Below, piece by piece: positions 35,507 through 44,146 of a stretch of 64,000 bases of DNA. Below the pieces are notes generated by a model. It was not told where the DNA came from. It searched no databases and worked only from the letters and a program-made list of their open reading frames with translations. The position numbers were made by a program, and so were the translations under genes. The DNA lies in assembly GCF_900108395.1 (NCBI RefSeq), contig NZ_FNXE01000006.1, positions 24,595 through 88,594 on the forward strand, given 5' to 3'. How positions within the stretch are numbered: position 1 is the first letter of the stretch; every line of letters begins with the position of its first letter. The DNA is from Paenimyroides marinum (GTDB lineage: Bacteria; Bacteroidota; Bacteroidia; Flavobacteriales; Flavobacteriaceae).

Positions 35507-35844
35507 TATTTCAAAAAATCTATAATTAGTATTATCGCTACGATAACTAAAATAAAGAGTAAAAAAACTTTCATCATTTTTTTATTGTCCTTATAATCCG
35601 TAATCGGTAATGATTCAATTGTTGCTATAATAGAGTTGGAAGTCAATATTTTATCAACTATTTTTCTATCACTATCAAGTAAAAAATACCTAATTCCCGA
35701 ATCAATCAATGGTTGTTCATCAATATCATAATAATATTTGATTCCGTTTTTTTGTAATTCAGACTCAAAAACAATTTTATCTTTTAACAACACATATAGT
35801 TTATAGTGATTTTTTAATCGTATGTCAAAATTAGATTTCCCCAT
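35506..35844 (-). CDS. Small membrane-anchored protein, DUF2007-like
   Basis: A 112-residue protein. Residues 1-~85 are soluble, with an alpha/beta pattern (NHYKLYVLLKD, RYFLLDSDRKIVDKIL) reminiscent of DUF2007-type putative signal proteins. Residues ~90-110 form one C-terminal TM helix (MKVFLLFILVIVAIILII). I am not sure of the family. It is flanked by copies of a 22-25-bp repeat and lies after fadN in the accessory block. Confidence 0.65.
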   Translation of the reverse strand: MGKSNFDIRLKNHYKLYVLLKDKIVFESELQKNGIKYYYDIDEQPLIDSGIRYFLLDSDRKIVDKILTSNSIIATIESLPITDYKDNKKMMKVFLLFILVIVAIILIIDFLK

Positions 35845-35860
35845 TCTTCCCTACATTATA

Positions 35861-35885
35861 CAATATACAACAATACACTATACAT
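35861..35885 (-). repeat. Boundary repeat copy B
   Basis: A 25-bp sequence directly after the fadN stop codon; reverse-complementary to copy C (38281-38305) with 2 mismatches. Confidence 0.6.
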
Positions 35886-38275
35886 CAATTTCTCAACGGT
35901 TTCCCTTTTGTTAACATATATTGAATACGTTCTAATGTTTTCTTTTCGGTACACAAGCTTAAAAATGCTTCTCTTTCCATATCTAACAGATATTGTTCGG
36001 TTACTAATGTGGGCTCAGATAAGTCGCCGCCTGCCATAACATAAGCTAACTTGTTGGCGATTTTACGGTCGTGATCTGAAATGTATTTTCCCGCCAGCAT
36101 ACCGTCAGTTCCGACTAAAAATGCCCCTAATGCCTGTTTACCTAAAACCTGAATGTCTTTGCGGTGTACAGGTGGTGTGTAACCGGCTTGGGCAAGTAAT
36201 AAAGCGTGTTTTTTGGCTTCGGCAATTTGTCGGTCTTTATTGACTACAATCACGTCTTTGCCTTTTTGTAGAATACCTAAATCGTAGGCTTCGTAGGCTG
36301 ATGTAGCTACTTTGGCTGTTCCTACGGTCATGAAATATTCTTGTAAAATATTGAGTTTGACATCGTTTTTCTTAAATTGATCTGAAGCACGCAATGCCAT
36401 TTCTTTTGAACCGCCACCTCCGGGAATCACTCCCACGCCAAATTCTACTAAACCAATATAGGTTTCGGCAGCTGCTACGGCCTTATCGGCATGCATGGTT
36501 AATTCGCAACCACCGCCTAATGTCATTCCGTGTGGAGCAGCAATTACTGGAATAGCCGAATAACGCACCCGCATCATGGTATCCTGAAATGATTTTATGG
36601 CAAAATTCAATTCATCATATTCTTGTTCCACAGCCATCATAAAAATCATCGCCAGATTAGCTCCTACCGAAAAATTAGCTGCCTGATTTCCAATAACCAA
36701 ACCTTCGTATTCGTTTTCTGCTATATCAATGGCTTTGTTGATACCTGAAATAACGCCGCCGCCAATAGCATTCATTTTAGAATGGAATTCTAAATTCAAA
36801 ATTCCATCGCCTAAATCGTGTAAAGTGGTTTCTGAATTGCCCCAAACTTTTTTATTGTTACGGATATTGTCCAGAATGATGAATGTGTCTTGTCCGGGAA
36901 TCTTTTTCTGTGATTTTGAGGGAATATCGTAATAATAATTCGATCCGTCTTTCACTGTATAAAACGACTGATTGCCTGACGCTAACATTTCTTCAATCCA
37001 AGGAGCCGCTTGTTCTCCGGTTTCTTTAATCATATCCAATCCGGCTTGGACACCAACGGCATCCCAAACTTGAAATGGTCCGTGTTCCCAGCCAAATCCA
37101 GCTTTCATGGCATCGTCTATTTTGTATAAATCATCGGTAATTTCAGGAATACGGTTCGAAACATAAGCAAACAATCCGGCAAAAGATTTTCGATAGAATT
37201 CGCCTGCTTTATCTTTTCCTTTGACTAAAACTTTGAATCGGTCAATAACTTTATCAATGCTTTTTGTTGCTTCTAAGGTTTGGAAATTCGCTTTTTGTTG
37301 CGGACGATATTCTAAGGTATTTAGATCTAATGAAAGAATCTCTTTATCTACTTTTTTGTAAAACCCTTGTTTGGTTTTGCTGCCCAACCATTTATTTTCC
37401 ATCATTTTAGAGATGAAATCGGGCAATTGGAATAGATTATGTGCTTCGTCGTTTGGACAATTTTCGTACAATCCGTTGGCAACGTGCACCAAAGTATCCA
37501 ATCCCACCACATCAACCGTGCGGAACGTAGCCGATTTTGGACGACCAATAACAGGTCCGGTCAGTTTATCGACTTCTTCAATGGTCATTTCCATGTCTTT
37601 AACCAGATGAAACAGACTCATAATACCGTAAATTCCGATGCGGTTTCCAATAAACGCAGGTGTGTCTTTGGCAACAACTGATGTTTTACCTAAAAATTGT
37701 TCTCCGTAATTGTTTAAGAAATCCAAAACTTCGGGTTTTGTTTTTGGTCCCGGAATGATTTCGAACAATTTCAAATAACGCACAGGATTAAAAAAATGTG
37801 TGCCGCAGAAATGTTCTTGAAAATCTTCGCTGCGACCTTCGCTCATCAAATGAATGGGGATTCCGGAAGTATTGGAAGTAATCAATGTTCCGGGTTTACG
37901 GTATTTTTCAATTTGCTCATAAACAGCTTTTTTAATATCCAAACGCTCTACAACCACTTCGATTATCCAATCTACGTCTTTTATTTTTGCCAAATCATCG
38001 GTCGTGTTCCCGGTTGTAATTCTGTTTGCAAATTTTTTATCGTAAATAGGCGAGGGGTTCGATTTTAAGGCAGCAACTAAATTATCGTTGACAATTCGGT
38101 TGCGAACAGCATTATTTTCTAACGTCAGTCCTTTTTTCTGTTCGCTCTCGGTGAGTTGATTAGGAACAATGTCCAGAAGCAACACTTCAGCACCAATGTT
38201 TGCAAAATGACACGCAATACCCGATCCCATAATTCCGGAACCAATAACTGCCACTTTTTTTATTCTTCTTTTCAT
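35885..38275 (-). CDS. fadN: 3-hydroxyacyl-CoA dehydrogenase / enoyl-CoA hydratase
   Basis: A bifunctional beta-oxidation protein of 796 residues, like Bacillus FadN (789). The N-terminal Rossmann domain has VIGSGIMGSGIA; the dehydrogenase part has THFFNPVRYLKLFEII and DTPAFIGNRIG. The crotonase domain is in the C-terminal half (about 490-690), with NFSVGANLAMIF and APHGMTLGGGCEL. The order dehydrogenase-then-hydratase is the reverse of E. coli FadB. It follows marR by 32 bases and is flanked exactly by an inverted 25-bp repeat. Confidence 0.93.
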   Translation of the reverse strand: MKRRIKKVAVIGSGIMGSGIACHFANIGAEVLLLDIVPNQLTESEQKKGLTLENNAVRNRIVNDNLVAALKSNPSPIYDKKFANRITTGNTTDDLAKIKDVDWIIEVVVERLDIKKAVYEQIEKYRKPGTLITSNTSGIPIHLMSEGRSEDFQEHFCGTHFFNPVRYLKLFEIIPGPKTKPEVLDFLNNYGEQFLGKTSVVAKDTPAFIGNRIGIYGIMSLFHLVKDMEMTIEEVDKLTGPVIGRPKSATFRTVDVVGLDTLVHVANGLYENCPNDEAHNLFQLPDFISKMMENKWLGSKTKQGFYKKVDKEILSLDLNTLEYRPQQKANFQTLEATKSIDKVIDRFKVLVKGKDKAGEFYRKSFAGLFAYVSNRIPEITDDLYKIDDAMKAGFGWEHGPFQVWDAVGVQAGLDMIKETGEQAAPWIEEMLASGNQSFYTVKDGSNYYYDIPSKSQKKIPGQDTFIILDNIRNNKKVWGNSETTLHDLGDGILNLEFHSKMNAIGGGVISGINKAIDIAENEYEGLVIGNQAANFSVGANLAMIFMMAVEQEYDELNFAIKSFQDTMMRVRYSAIPVIAAPHGMTLGGGCELTMHADKAVAAAETYIGLVEFGVGVIPGGGGSKEMALRASDQFKKNDVKLNILQEYFMTVGTAKVATSAYEAYDLGILQKGKDVIVVNKDRQIAEAKKHALLLAQAGYTPPVHRKDIQVLGKQALGAFLVGTDGMLAGKYISDHDRKIANKLAYVMAGGDLSEPTLVTEQYLLDMEREAFLSLCTEKKTLERIQYMLTKGKPLRN

Positions 38276-38280
38276 ATTTT

Positions 38281-38305
38281 ATGTATATTGTATTGTTGCA
38301 TATTG
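38281..38305 (+). repeat. Boundary repeat copy C
   Basis: A 25-bp sequence between marR and fadN, the inverted partner of copy B (2 mismatches) and similar to copy A. Confidence 0.6.
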
Positions 38306-38307
38306 TT

Positions 38308-38736
38308 CTAATAAATGTCTTTAGAAAGGATTAATTCTTGAATGGTTTCTGACATTTCGATAAATTTACCAATCTCTTGTTGTGTAAATGTTTCCATAAG
38401 TTTATCGTTGAATTTTAAAACGGTTTGTTTAGAAAGTGTTCGTTTTTCAAGACCTAATTCTGTGAGAAAAATATCTACTCCGCGACCGTCTTTTGGATTT
38501 TTCTTTTTATAGATCAAACCTTTGTCTTCCATTGTTTTCAGCGTTCTTGTTAAACTGGTGGGTTCCATACCCAAACGCGGAGCCAAGGCTGTTGACGGTG
38601 TTCCTTCTTTATCAATGTTTAACAAAGCAAAGCCCACAGCCATTGAGGCACCATATTTAGAGGCTTCTTCGTTATACATTCGGGCAATTGCCTGCCAGGT
38701 GTTTTTTATGATTGAATCGATTGTTTTATTTTTCAT
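38308..38736 (-). CDS. MarR-family transcriptional regulator of the fad genes
   Basis: A 142-residue winged-helix protein. The recognition helix region is STALAPRLGMEPTSLTRTLK and the wing contains KKNPKDGRGVDIFLT, a good MarR signature. It is the first gene of the fad operon and stands directly downstream of a palindrome that covers its own promoter. Autoregulation and control by acyl-CoA are inferred from this layout; the ligand is not known. Confidence 0.9.
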   Translation of the reverse strand: MKNKTIDSIIKNTWQAIARMYNEEASKYGASMAVGFALLNIDKEGTPSTALAPRLGMEPTSLTRTLKTMEDKGLIYKKKNPKDGRGVDIFLTELGLEKRTLSKQTVLKFNDKLMETFTQQEIGKFIEMSETIQELILSKDIY

Positions 38737-38760
38737 GTAACCATTAAAAAGTTATGAACC

Positions 38761-38768
38761 CAAATATA
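38761..38768 (-). promoter_or_regulatory. -7 box of the marR-fadN operon
   Basis: TATATTTG on the minus strand. It lies 4 bases downstream of the palindromic operator, so the -33 region is inside the operator. Confidence 0.65.
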
Positions 38769-38772
38769 ATAA

Positions 38773-38800
38773 AAAAATAGTATGCACGCATACTATTTTT
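38773..38800. promoter_or_regulatory. Palindromic operator upstream of marR-fadN
   Basis: A perfect inverted repeat with 13-bp arms AAAAATAGTATGC and GCATACTATTTTT separated by AC. A second copy with 12-bp arms lies at 42580-42605. Confidence 0.75.
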
Positions 38801-38885
38801 AATAAATTTATATCGATAAATCAAAAATTATGGATTTGCTATTTTTACATCTCTTTTGTTTAAAATAATTTATAAAAAAATCTAT

Positions 38886-39599
38886 TTACCCTTTTTTCCA
38901 AAATTGCCACCATCTTATTTTATGTATCATTACCTCTCCTATAAAGAATTCTTCCCTTTCTTTAAGATAAAAATTTAGTTTATTGAGCCAATCATTTTTA
39001 TAAATACGTGTTTCAACATTCTGAAAACCAAGATATGTTATATTAACAGTAACATAATTTTCTTTAAGGTCTTTTGGTAAGATTATCTTAAAATAACCAT
39101 TACTATCAGTTTCAAATTCTAAATTAAATTCTTTTATAAAAATATAGGCACCAGGAATAGGCTCTTCAGATTCTGTTAAAACTTGTCCTTTTAAGGTATT
39201 TTTGAGACTGTCTGTTCTGATTTGTTTTTTTATATCAATTCTTTTGTAATTAGATTCGTTTTTAGAAATATTCAAACTGTTTGTTGATGATAAAGGTGTT
39301 GCAAAAGCACTTCCTGTTGATCCTATTAAAAAGATTGCTGTTAGTACTTTACGTAATTTTGATCTGTTTTTTTTAGATGGAATTTCTATGGGGCAATTTA
39401 ATTGTGATACAGACATTCTACCACAAATTCTGCTTTTTGATTGCTCAATAATCTGAATAATTTCTGTATTGTTAAGTTTTGTAAAATCAATTACTTCTTT
39501 TGAACATTGCATACAGAATTTTCCCCGATCGTGAGGCTGCATAGTGCTCCATTTTTCGTTACAGGGATTCTGAATATTTAATAAATAACTATCTTTCAA
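38886..39599 (-). CDS. Carboxypeptidase-like regulatory domain protein with N-terminal cysteine motif
   Basis: A 237-residue protein. Residues 1-~65 carry a cysteine motif (PCNEKWSTM, GKFCMQCSKEVIDF, RICGR) often seen at the start of Bacteroidota proteins of this kind, probably a metal site. A TM helix (about 86-102) follows, then a carboxypeptidase-regulatory-like beta-sandwich (GQVLTESEEPIPGAYIFI to VNITYLGFQNVE). The tail WWQFWKKG is characteristic of this family. Function unknown; the sandwich would be outside the cytoplasm. Confidence 0.8.
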   Translation of the reverse strand: MKDSYLLNIQNPCNEKWSTMQPHDRGKFCMQCSKEVIDFTKLNNTEIIQIIEQSKSRICGRMSVSQLNCPIEIPSKKNRSKLRKVLTAIFLIGSTGSAFATPLSSTNSLNISKNESNYKRIDIKKQIRTDSLKNTLKGQVLTESEEPIPGAYIFIKEFNLEFETDSNGYFKIILPKDLKENYVTVNITYLGFQNVETRIYKNDWLNKLNFYLKEREEFFIGEVMIHKIRWWQFWKKG

Positions 39600-39616
39600 T
39601 ATGTTGGTGTTTAATA

Positions 39617-40189
39617 TTATCTTTTTATATATGTAACCTTACCTCCGTACCATTCGTAAATTAACTTTAGTCTATTTAATTTTCTCTTTACTAAATAGTT
39701 TTGAGCAAATATAGAATCATCAAATTTTTGAATTATTACACCTTCCTCTTCACTTATTTTTCCTTGTTCGACTAAAATATAAGTTGAATCAATTTTATTT
39801 ATCTCTAACAATTTATTATAAACCTTATTTGATGGTCTTTCATACTGATAATCTATTAAAAAAGTTTCTCCATTAATCTCTCTGTAAGCTTGTGGAAAAT
39901 AATCGTATTGTTTAGATTTACTGTCATTTAATATAATGTCAAGTGAAGATGGGGAAATTCTTATTAAAAAATAATCGTTTGGTATAGAATCAATCATCAC
40001 ATCAAAAATAGCATAATCTTCTACATAACCTTCAAGGTATGATTGGTTTAAATAATCATTTAAAAAAGGTTCGATGTTTTTATAATCCTTAAAATCAATG
40101 CTTTTTTTAATACTACTACAACCTCCCAAACTTAAAAACACAAATGTTAAAACAAGATTGATTTTACTATTTTGAATACAAATCCTCAT
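39617..40189 (-). CDS. Lipoprotein of unknown function
   Basis: A 190-residue protein with a lipoprotein signal (hydrophobic LVLTFVFLSLGGC; acyl cysteine near residue 24). The mature part is mixed alpha/beta and not recognised. The only in-frame ATG start overlaps the 3' end of fadD by 23 bases. It is followed 17 bases later by the gene with the cysteine motif. Whether it is part of the fadD transcript is uncertain. Confidence 0.7.
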   Translation of the reverse strand: MRICIQNSKINLVLTFVFLSLGGCSSIKKSIDFKDYKNIEPFLNDYLNQSYLEGYVEDYAIFDVMIDSIPNDYFLIRISPSSLDIILNDSKSKQYDYFPQAYREINGETFLIDYQYERPSNKVYNKLLEINKIDSTYILVEQGKISEEEGVIIQKFDDSIFAQNYLVKRKLNRLKLIYEWYGGKVTYIKR

Positions 40190-41942
40190 ATAAATCTTTG
40201 TATTTTTCTAATATAACTTTTCGCTTTAATTTAAGGGTAGGTGTAAGCTCGCCTGTTTCAATAGACCATACATTAGGGGTTAAGGCAAATTTTTTCACTT
40301 GTTCCCATTTACCAAATTGCGGATTAATTAAATCGATTTCTTTTTGAATGCGTTCTATTACCAATTCGTTTTTAACCACCTCTTCTAATGTAAATCCAAT
40401 GGTTACTTTGTTGCGGTTTGCCCATTCTTTAATAAAGTCAAAACTTGGTTGAATTAAAGCTGCCGGCATTTTTTGTCCTTCGCCAACAACCATGATCTGT
40501 TCAATAAAACGCGATTGTTTCAGAGCGTTTTCAATCATTTGCGGAGCAACGTATTTACCGCCACTTGTTTTAAACATTTCCTTTTTACGGTCGGTGATAA
40601 ACAAAAATCCGTCGGAATCAACCATACCGATATCGCCTGTGTGAAACCATCCGTCGATAAAAGCTTCTTTGGTTTTTTCTTCATCTTTAAAGTATCCCTG
40701 TGAAATTGAGGGACCCTGACAAAGAATTTCACCGTCTTCGGCTATTTTTACCGTTACATTATCTAAAACACGACCCACTGAACTGATTTTCCAACCGTGA
40801 TTACGTTGGTCGTTCACAGCAATTACCGGTGATGTTTCTGTTAAACCGTAACCTTCCATAACCGGAATGTCTGCACCCCCGAAAATTCGTGCTAATCGAG
40901 GAGAAAGGGGGGCCGAACCTGAAACCAACAATTCTAAATTACCGCCTAAGGCATCGTGCCATTTAGAAAAAATCAGCTTGCGGGCGATTTTTAATTTAAA
41001 TTCGTAAAAAGATCCGTTTACTTTATAAGGTTTAAAATCTTCTGCTAAACGTAATGCCCAGAAAAACAAGGCTTTTTTAACGCCTGAAAGCTCAGATCCT
41101 TTGGCATAAATTTTATCGAATACTTTTTCTAAAACTCTTGGAACCACCGTCATTACCTGTGGTTTTACTTCTTGCAGGTTATCGGATATTTTATCGATAG
41201 ATTCTGCAAAATAAATCGAAACACCCATGTATTGGAACAAATATAAAATCATCCGTTCAAAAATGTGGCAGCACGGTAAAAAGCTTAAGGCGGTATATTT
41301 ACCGGCTTCAAAAGGCACACGGTGTTGCGATCCCATTACATTGCTTACAATATTATCGTGTGTTAGTAAAACACCTTTTGGGGTCCCTGTAGTTCCCGAT
41401 GTATAGATAATAGATGCTAAATCTTCGGGTGTAACGTTTGCTTTGGCAACTTCCAATTCGTAATCGTTTAGCGCTTCTTTACCGGCGGTAATAATTTGCG
41501 ACCAGTGTGCACAACCCGGAATTTCATCAAAAGAGAAAATTCCACGTAATTTAGGAATATTGAATTTTACCGCGTCTAATTTTTCTAAAACGTTTTTGTC
41601 TGAAACAAAAACGTAAATACTTTCAGAGTGTTTTATAATATACTCATAGTCGTGTTCTGAAATGGTTGGGTAAATAGGTACGGTAACGGCACCGGTTTGC
41701 AAAATACCAATGTCCATAATATTCCATTCGGTTCTGTTGGTAGATGTAATCAGGGCAATTTTATCGCCTTTTTTTACGCCCATTGAAAGCAACGCTTTAG
41801 AAACGTAATTTGCCTGTTCTATATATTCTTGTATGCTTGTTGATTTCCAAACGCCGTTGTATTTTGTAGAAAAAGCTTTTTCTAACGGATAATTTTGCAA
41901 CTGATAATAAGGAATATCGAATAATCTACCTATTTGTGACAT
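40167..41942 (-). CDS. fadD: Long-chain acyl-CoA synthetase (AMP-binding)
   Basis: An adenylate-forming enzyme that activates fatty acids for beta-oxidation. The P-loop motif is IIYTSGTTGTPKGVLLTHDN; VMEGYGLTETSPVI, GWFHTGDIGMVD and ITDRKKEMFKTSGGKYVAP follow. The start at 41942 (MSQIGRLFDIP) gives 591 residues; eleven codons further upstream offer another ATG with no family match. It is similar to the large bacterial FadD15-like forms. A palindromic operator identical in design to that of marR-fadN lies 640 bases upstream. Confidence 0.93.
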   Translation of the reverse strand: MSQIGRLFDIPYYQLQNYPLEKAFSTKYNGVWKSTSIQEYIEQANYVSKALLSMGVKKGDKIALITSTNRTEWNIMDIGILQTGAVTVPIYPTISEHDYEYIIKHSESIYVFVSDKNVLEKLDAVKFNIPKLRGIFSFDEIPGCAHWSQIITAGKEALNDYELEVAKANVTPEDLASIIYTSGTTGTPKGVLLTHDNIVSNVMGSQHRVPFEAGKYTALSFLPCCHIFERMILYLFQYMGVSIYFAESIDKISDNLQEVKPQVMTVVPRVLEKVFDKIYAKGSELSGVKKALFFWALRLAEDFKPYKVNGSFYEFKLKIARKLIFSKWHDALGGNLELLVSGSAPLSPRLARIFGGADIPVMEGYGLTETSPVIAVNDQRNHGWKISSVGRVLDNVTVKIAEDGEILCQGPSISQGYFKDEEKTKEAFIDGWFHTGDIGMVDSDGFLFITDRKKEMFKTSGGKYVAPQMIENALKQSRFIEQIMVVGEGQKMPAALIQPSFDFIKEWANRNKVTIGFTLEEVVKNELVIERIQKEIDLINPQFGKWEQVKKFALTPNVWSIETGELTPTLKLKRKVILEKYKDLYEDLYSK

Positions 41943-42062
41943 ATTTTTTGAATGTTTTAATGACTGCCTCTGCAAAATATTATTTTTTTAGTGAATTTGC
42001 AAATGTTTTTTAATATTGTTAGAAATTAGGTGTTGGGTGCTTGATGTGCTTATAACGGACTT

Positions 42063-42524
42063 TTAATTATTTAAAGCGTTAAATTCTTTTAATTTTTCCA
42101 TTCCTTCCAGATAAGCTTCTGTTGCCGGAAATTCTTTATTCTCATCACCAGCATTTATTAAAACCCCATTTTTATAGAAATAATCGGCATAATGTAACAG
42201 TTTGTTGGCATTGTTGGCATCGGTTTCTTCAATGATACACGCAATTAATTGATTTTCTTTATAATAAAATACTTTTTGAAGCGTGTATTTGTCAAAAACG
42301 GTGTAAATGATTGAAAAAGTCTTATTATCGGGCAAAATGTAATATGCCAAATCGTACAGAGTACCGTTAGCCAGCGTTCCGTTTTTGTTTATGGGATCAA
42401 ACCATTCGTTTTGAGAAGTGGCTTGTATGTAGCCTTGAATTTGTTTGATTTCTGTATCACTATCTTGTGCAAAAGCAGTTGAAATTGAAAAGAGTAACAG
42501 GAAACTTGCTATTATTTTTTTCAT
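42063..42524 (-). CDS. Secreted protein of unknown function, putative member of the fad regulon
   Basis: A 153-residue protein with a clear signal peptide (MKKIIASFLLLFSISTAFAQ). The mature part has no cysteines except one, and short beta/alpha segments (YDLAYYILPDNKTFSIIY, KVFYYKENQLIACII). I recognise no family. It lies between a MarR-type operator and fadD on the same strand, 120 bases from fadD. Coregulation with fatty acid use is predicted, perhaps for envelope or lipid handling, but this is inference. Confidence 0.8.
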   Translation of the reverse strand: MKKIIASFLLLFSISTAFAQDSDTEIKQIQGYIQATSQNEWFDPINKNGTLANGTLYDLAYYILPDNKTFSIIYTVFDKYTLQKVFYYKENQLIACIIEETDANNANKLLHYADYFYKNGVLINAGDENKEFPATEAYLEGMEKLKEFNALNN

Positions 42525-42566
42525 TGTTATTTTTAAATGGTCTATTGACCATATTATTAAATTTAC

Positions 42567-42574
42567 CGAATATA
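42567..42574 (-). promoter_or_regulatory. -7 box before the secreted-protein gene and fadD
   Basis: TATATTCG on the minus strand (7 of 8 with TAnnTTTG), at the same 5-base distance from the operator as in the marR promoter when 12-bp arms are compared. Confidence 0.5.
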
Positions 42575-42579
42575 ATACT

Positions 42580-42605
42580 AAAATAGTATGCCTGCATACT
42601 ATTTT
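42580..42605. promoter_or_regulatory. Second copy of the fad operator
   Basis: A perfect inverted repeat with 12-bp arms AAAATAGTATGC and GCATACTATTTT around CT. It is identical to the operator at 38773-38800 in both arms; only the two central bases differ. Confidence 0.75.
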
Positions 42606-42638
42606 ATAAAATTATTTATTTATTCTTTCAAATATCAA

Positions 42639-44075
42639 TTATTTTTTTTCTACTTTCATTATACAGTTATCATTATACAAAAATTGTACTTCTCCATTTT
42701 CATTAAAAGTAAAACTTGATTTGTTTGTATAAGACTCTAATTCTATTGATGATAAAAGTTGAGAATCTTTCAATGCTTTTTCCGTTTTTTTGTCAATTTC
42801 CATTAATTTAAGATTTTTAGAAGAATCCTTATATAATAAAAGAATACTTTCATCTTTGTCAAAAATATCGTGGATATAATAGCTTGAAATTTTTCCTGTT
42901 TTAAGAGCCTCAGAAACAAGATTATTTAATGTACTATACTCATTTTCGGGAAAAGGTATTTTGTATCGTGTGTCCTTTTTGTAATCATATATAAATTCAC
43001 CAAAGCGTAATAGAACTAATGATTTATTAAAAAGATAATCTTGAAAACTCCGATAAATCTTATATTTTATGTAATTATTTGGGATATTATTATTGATAAT
43101 TTCTTTTAAAATTAATTCATTAGGATTATTTTTATTTATTTCAAAAACAGACAAATATTTATCTGTTTCGGTTGAATCATATTCTGTACGTAATGGAATA
43201 ATATAATTATTGTCGTCAATTATATAAAAATGGCTACTGTTAGGAAAATAATTATTTTCTCTTAATAGGGGGTGTTGTCCATTAATATACTTAACTGAAA
43301 TAATAGATTTTTTTTCGATGCTATAAGTCACTAAGAAAACTTTTTGCAAAATTACCTCTTCTTCAGTACCAAGTTTTTTTTCAATGAACTTTATTCTTGT
43401 CATAAACAAGAGTTCTTCTTCGTTAATTTTTTTTCCTTGGTCTATAGAAGGGTTAACTGCGGGGTACTGTTTCGCTAAATTAATAATTTCAATATATTTT
43501 TCTTCTACTTCATTTTTGTCATAGTAAATGTCGTATGCCCTTTTTACCCATTCTTCATCTGCAATAATGTCTAATGAGTGATCTTTATCATAATAAGACC
43601 ATCGGGATAACTGACTGCTGTATATTAATAATGATTGGTCATATTGTATAAGCCGTGCACCTTGTTTTAAATTACTATAACACGGATTTTCTTTATTTGA
43701 ATATATATTTACAAATTCATTAACGTTTAATCTATATAAATCAGCTGAATATATTTTTTTGTTATTTTCTATAATATTTATGGTTGATTTGATTCCATTG
43801 GCATATTCATTAAATAACGTATCTGAATATTTTACACTACTTGATTTGTAATTATCTATACCTGTTCGTTTATTAACTAATAAAGAATCTGGCTCTAATT
43901 CACTTTTAAAAACAAAAAGTATTTCCGGATTGTTTAAAGCACTGTTTATTTGGTTTAAGGGTGCAGTACAGCTTATACAATCATTAAGGCTTAAAGCTAC
44001 AATAATTTTCTTTGAGTTATTTGAAAAACTTATTAAAGTTGATAATAACATCAATATAACGAGTGATTTTCTCAT
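42639..44075 (-). CDS. Secreted protein of unknown function with N-terminal CxxC motif
   Basis: A 478-residue protein with a signal peptide (MRKSLVILMLLSTLISFS). Right after it comes KKIIVALSLNDCISCTAPLN, a beta strand followed by CxxC and proline-containing helix, like the start of a thioredoxin fold. The remaining ~380 residues look like repeated beta segments (for example SHFYIIDDNNYIIPLRT, SKNLKLMEIDKKTEKAL) of six-bladed-propeller type. This is the layout of Bacteroidota TlpA-plus-propeller proteins, but I am not certain. It is preceded by a small secreted-protein gene and an intervening terminator. Confidence 0.6.
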   Translation of the reverse strand: MRKSLVILMLLSTLISFSNNSKKIIVALSLNDCISCTAPLNQINSALNNPEILFVFKSELEPDSLLVNKRTGIDNYKSSSVKYSDTLFNEYANGIKSTINIIENNKKIYSADLYRLNVNEFVNIYSNKENPCYSNLKQGARLIQYDQSLLIYSSQLSRWSYYDKDHSLDIIADEEWVKRAYDIYYDKNEVEEKYIEIINLAKQYPAVNPSIDQGKKINEEELLFMTRIKFIEKKLGTEEEVILQKVFLVTYSIEKKSIISVKYINGQHPLLRENNYFPNSSHFYIIDDNNYIIPLRTEYDSTETDKYLSVFEINKNNPNELILKEIINNNIPNNYIKYKIYRSFQDYLFNKSLVLLRFGEFIYDYKKDTRYKIPFPENEYSTLNNLVSEALKTGKISSYYIHDIFDKDESILLLYKDSSKNLKLMEIDKKTEKALKDSQLLSSIELESYTNKSSFTFNENGEVQFLYNDNCIMKVEKK

Positions 44076-44092
44076 ATTTTGTGTTGATTATA

Positions 44093-44127
44093 ATAAAAAC
44101 AGAGGGTTATTTAATAATCCTCTGTTT
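44093..44127 (-). terminator. Terminator or attenuator between two secreted-protein genes
   Basis: On the minus strand AAACAGAGG ... CCTCTGTTT with an inner TTATT/AATAA pairing, followed by TTTTATTATAA. It would stop most transcripts of the 109-residue protein gene before the 478-residue gene. Confidence 0.65.
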
Positions 44128-44146
44128 AGCTTAATTGAAATTTTTA

